A DNA stretch of 64,000 nt from positions 20,169,531-20,233,530 of the forward strand of contig JAKOON010000011.1 of NCBI GenBank assembly GCA_022577435.1, read 5' to 3'. The notes below the pieces were generated by a model. It did not search any database. It was not told the origin of the DNA and saw nothing but the letters and a program-made list of their open reading frames with translations. The translations under genes and the position numbers were made by a program. This stretch comes from Embiotoca jacksoni (lineage: Eukaryota > Chordata > Actinopteri > Embiotocidae). Of the stretch, positions 62,215-64,000 are shown one piece after another (the stretch's first letter is position 1; each line of letters starts with the position of its first letter).

Positions 62215-64000
62215 ATGTCGTACACGAAGTTTGTAGCTGCCCTCTTCAGGACCAAGTCGGGCAACATGAGGAACATTTCACCCGCAAGATGTCGGTCAAC
62301 TGTTGCTTCCACCAAGAGCCAAGAGGAGAAGGAGCCGCCGGTGGAGGCTGCTCCGGTGGAGGCTGCTCCGGTGGAGGGCTGCTCCGCGCCGGTGGAGGCT
62401 GCTCCGGTGGAGGCTGCTCCGGTGGAGGGCTGCTCCGCGCCGGTGGAGGCTGCTCCGGTGGAGGTCATCAGCCGGACCAGAAGCACCAACACACACCTGA
62501 GCAGGATTCACGTCGACTTCGACAACACACAGGAAGCCTACAAAAGCAAAAGTAACGTGGAACTGCTGCGAAGCCTGGTGGTCTTCAAGCTTTGTACAGT
62601 GGACATCCTGGTTGAGAAGAACAAAGAGGTGAGTTGACATGAATTGAATGAATGATTGACAGCGAACCACTGACTGACTAACTTCCGGTACCTGTTGTGT
62701 CCTCAGTTAATGGACCTGAGTAGGAAGCTGCTCGGTCAGTGGATGTTTGAGAAGATGATGAAGATGACTTTCTATGGCCAGTTTGTGGCCGGAGAAGATC
62801 ACAACTCCATCAAGCCTTTGATCCAGAAGAACCAGGCCTGCGGAGTCGGGGCGGTTCTGGACTACAGTGTGGAGGAGGACCTGACCCAAGAGGAGGCCGA
62901 GAAGAAGGAGATGGAGTGAGTGACTGTCACATGTGACCGAGCAGGAGGAGCACAGCTCACTGCAAGCTCCTTTCTTGTTCTGGTTTAAGTGGTCAGTCAG
63001 TATTTAGAATTTAATACATGTGCTATAAGAAGATCTGTTTCCCTACAAGTTCATTTAATAAATGCCATAAGTTTACACCAAAGCCTTTAGGGCGGTGTTG
63101 TTAAAGGTGACCTCACCTGAGGTCTGGTTTGATACCTTTAGTTAAGTTATGTTTGCAAACTTTGGTCAGTATGTCCTTCTTTGTTTATTTACATTCAGAG
63201 CATAATGTCTCAAATGTTCCTGAGGGCTGTACTTTGATGTAGTCCGTTCTTATCTTATGACTTCACATATGGCTTCTGTTCAATTTCTTATCGAAGTAAC
63301 CTTAGTCACATATTCCACAATATATTTCATCCACATCAACAGGCTGCCATTAAAACCCAGCATACCCTATTCATTCTCAAACAGCAAAACAGAGCTCGTC
63401 CTCTATTGGTCGGCCAGGACAAACCCCTCTCCTCTCATTGGTCGAGCAGGTTGTTCATCTTGGGGCTGGACCTGAGGAGAGTAACTGGATCCTTTCCTGA
63501 GGTGTGAGGAAGTGTTACGCAATGTTCTGTAGTGGAAATAACCACATTTGTTCCTTTTCACGAAACACAAACACACACGCTGAACTAAACAGTGTTTTGT
63601 GATGATGAGTCTGATCATGTTTATCATGAATCCGTTTGAAACCATAGAAGGAAAAGTGTGTTCCCTCCAACCTGGGAGGGTTAGGGTGAACCTTCCCATG
63701 TGTTACCTGATACACGTCTCAACATGACTAGAAAAGGAGGTGACCAGCATTACTTTACTTCAACATGTAACCTTTTCTCCTTTCTCCTTCTGGATTTTAG
63801 ATTGTAGTAGAATCGATTTTAGACCCTCCTTTCTCTATTGTCGTCATACGGTCTGAAGAATATACTGATTTAAAACAGTTGAAGTAATATGAGAGGTTAT
63901 AAAACTGTAGTCTTTCACTACAAGTGTGTTTTTCTTTCTGTTCTGACGCCAATCCCTCCTTCTTTTTCAGCTCCTGTGTTTCTGAGGCAGAGAAAGAAAG
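62215..64000 (+). CDS. prodh: proline dehydrogenase, mitochondrial, 5' part (runs off the window)
   Basis: Exons 62215-62628, 62707-62915 and the first 30 bases of exon 3 (63971 onward) are in the window, about 217 residues; the rest lies beyond 64000. PRODH is the FAD enzyme of the mitochondrial inner membrane that oxidises proline to pyrroline-5-carboxylate. The N-terminus (MSYTKFVAALFRTKSGNMRN) is basic and free of acidic residues, as expected for a targeting peptide. A Pro-Val-Glu-Ala-Ala repeat follows (about residues 42-84), then family blocks DFDNTQEAYKSKS, LSRKLLGQW, KMMKMTFYGQFVAGEDHNSI and GAVLDYSVEEDLTQEEAEKK. The exon 2/3 join gives MDSCVSEAEKE, matching the family. FAD and substrate residues lie in the missing part. 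Fish can have two prodh copies; I cannot say which this is. Confidence 0.95.
62338..62467 (+). repeat. 51-bp coding repeat in prodh exon 1
   Basis: Two perfect 51-bp copies and a partial third, built from the 15-bp module CCGGTGGAGGCTGCT and a variant GGCTGCTCCGCG. The translation is repeated PVEAA with GCSA spacers. It is GC-rich and lies between the targeting peptide and the catalytic-domain lead-in. Confidence 0.95.
62916..63970 (+). other. prodh intron 2
   Basis: Noncoding, about 1.05 kb, with no recognised repeat. It has a standard GTGAGT donor and a TTTTTCAG acceptor. Confidence 0.8.

Overview
The window is vertebrate nuclear DNA, almost certainly from a ray-finned (teleost) fish. The genes are intron-split with GT-AG borders. 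Their proteins match vertebrate families throughout. The intergenic DNA holds a teleost-type dispersed repeat, a decayed Tc1/mariner copy and very many micro- and minisatellites. There are no bacterial operons, CRISPR arrays or recognisable tRNA/rRNA genes. Six protein-coding genes can be modelled at splice-site level, with reading phase carried correctly across every junction: fam222a (+, 3235-12433), gltp (-, 15775-17326), git2 (-, 19463-34661), sgsm1 (+, 38305-49971), srsf9 (-, 53698-55980) and the 5' part of prodh (+, 62215 to the window end). From memory, the human counterparts of fam222a, gltp, git2 and srsf9 lie on 12q24, and those of sgsm1 and prodh on 22q11, so the block mixes two human neighbourhoods.

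Layout. 1-3.2 kb is noncoding and holds an old dispersed repeat. fam222a has a short first coding exon, a 7.6 kb intron and one long final coding exon with a CAG tract and a 12-bp coding minisatellite. gltp follows on the opposite strand and encodes exactly 209 residues, the family length. git2 has 19 coding exons (708 residues). It is packed with tandem repeats in introns 1-3, around exon 2, and just upstream of its start codon. A 1.7 kb 30/32-bp minisatellite separates it from the divergent sgsm1. sgsm1 has 25 coding exons, RUN and TBC domains and an unusually large acidic linker exon. srsf9 (4 coding exons, 251 residues) carries a 75-bp minisatellite in intron 2, and a 3.3 kb minisatellite lies upstream. 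A CpG-rich promoter-like patch lies near 60 kb, then prodh starts behind a GC-box/CRE-type promoter.

The genes are not an operon-like system. They cover ciliary/vesicle and lipid trafficking (git2 ArfGAP scaffold, sgsm1 RabGAP, gltp glycolipid transfer), splicing (srsf9), mitochondrial proline breakdown (prodh) and an uncharacterised family (fam222a).

The most unusual property is the relation between tandem repeats and splice sites. git2 exon 2 is flanked on both sides by minisatellites that start within a few bases of its donor and about a dozen bases from its acceptor. A pyrimidine-rich 15-bp array sits just upstream of git2 exon 3. The srsf9 array appears to have been seeded from its own exon 2 donor. 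Two further acceptors (git2 last exon, sgsm1 exon 4) sit directly at the end of long (GT)n/(CA)n tracts. All exon calls were made by eye from splice consensus and family similarity; no alignment or search was run.
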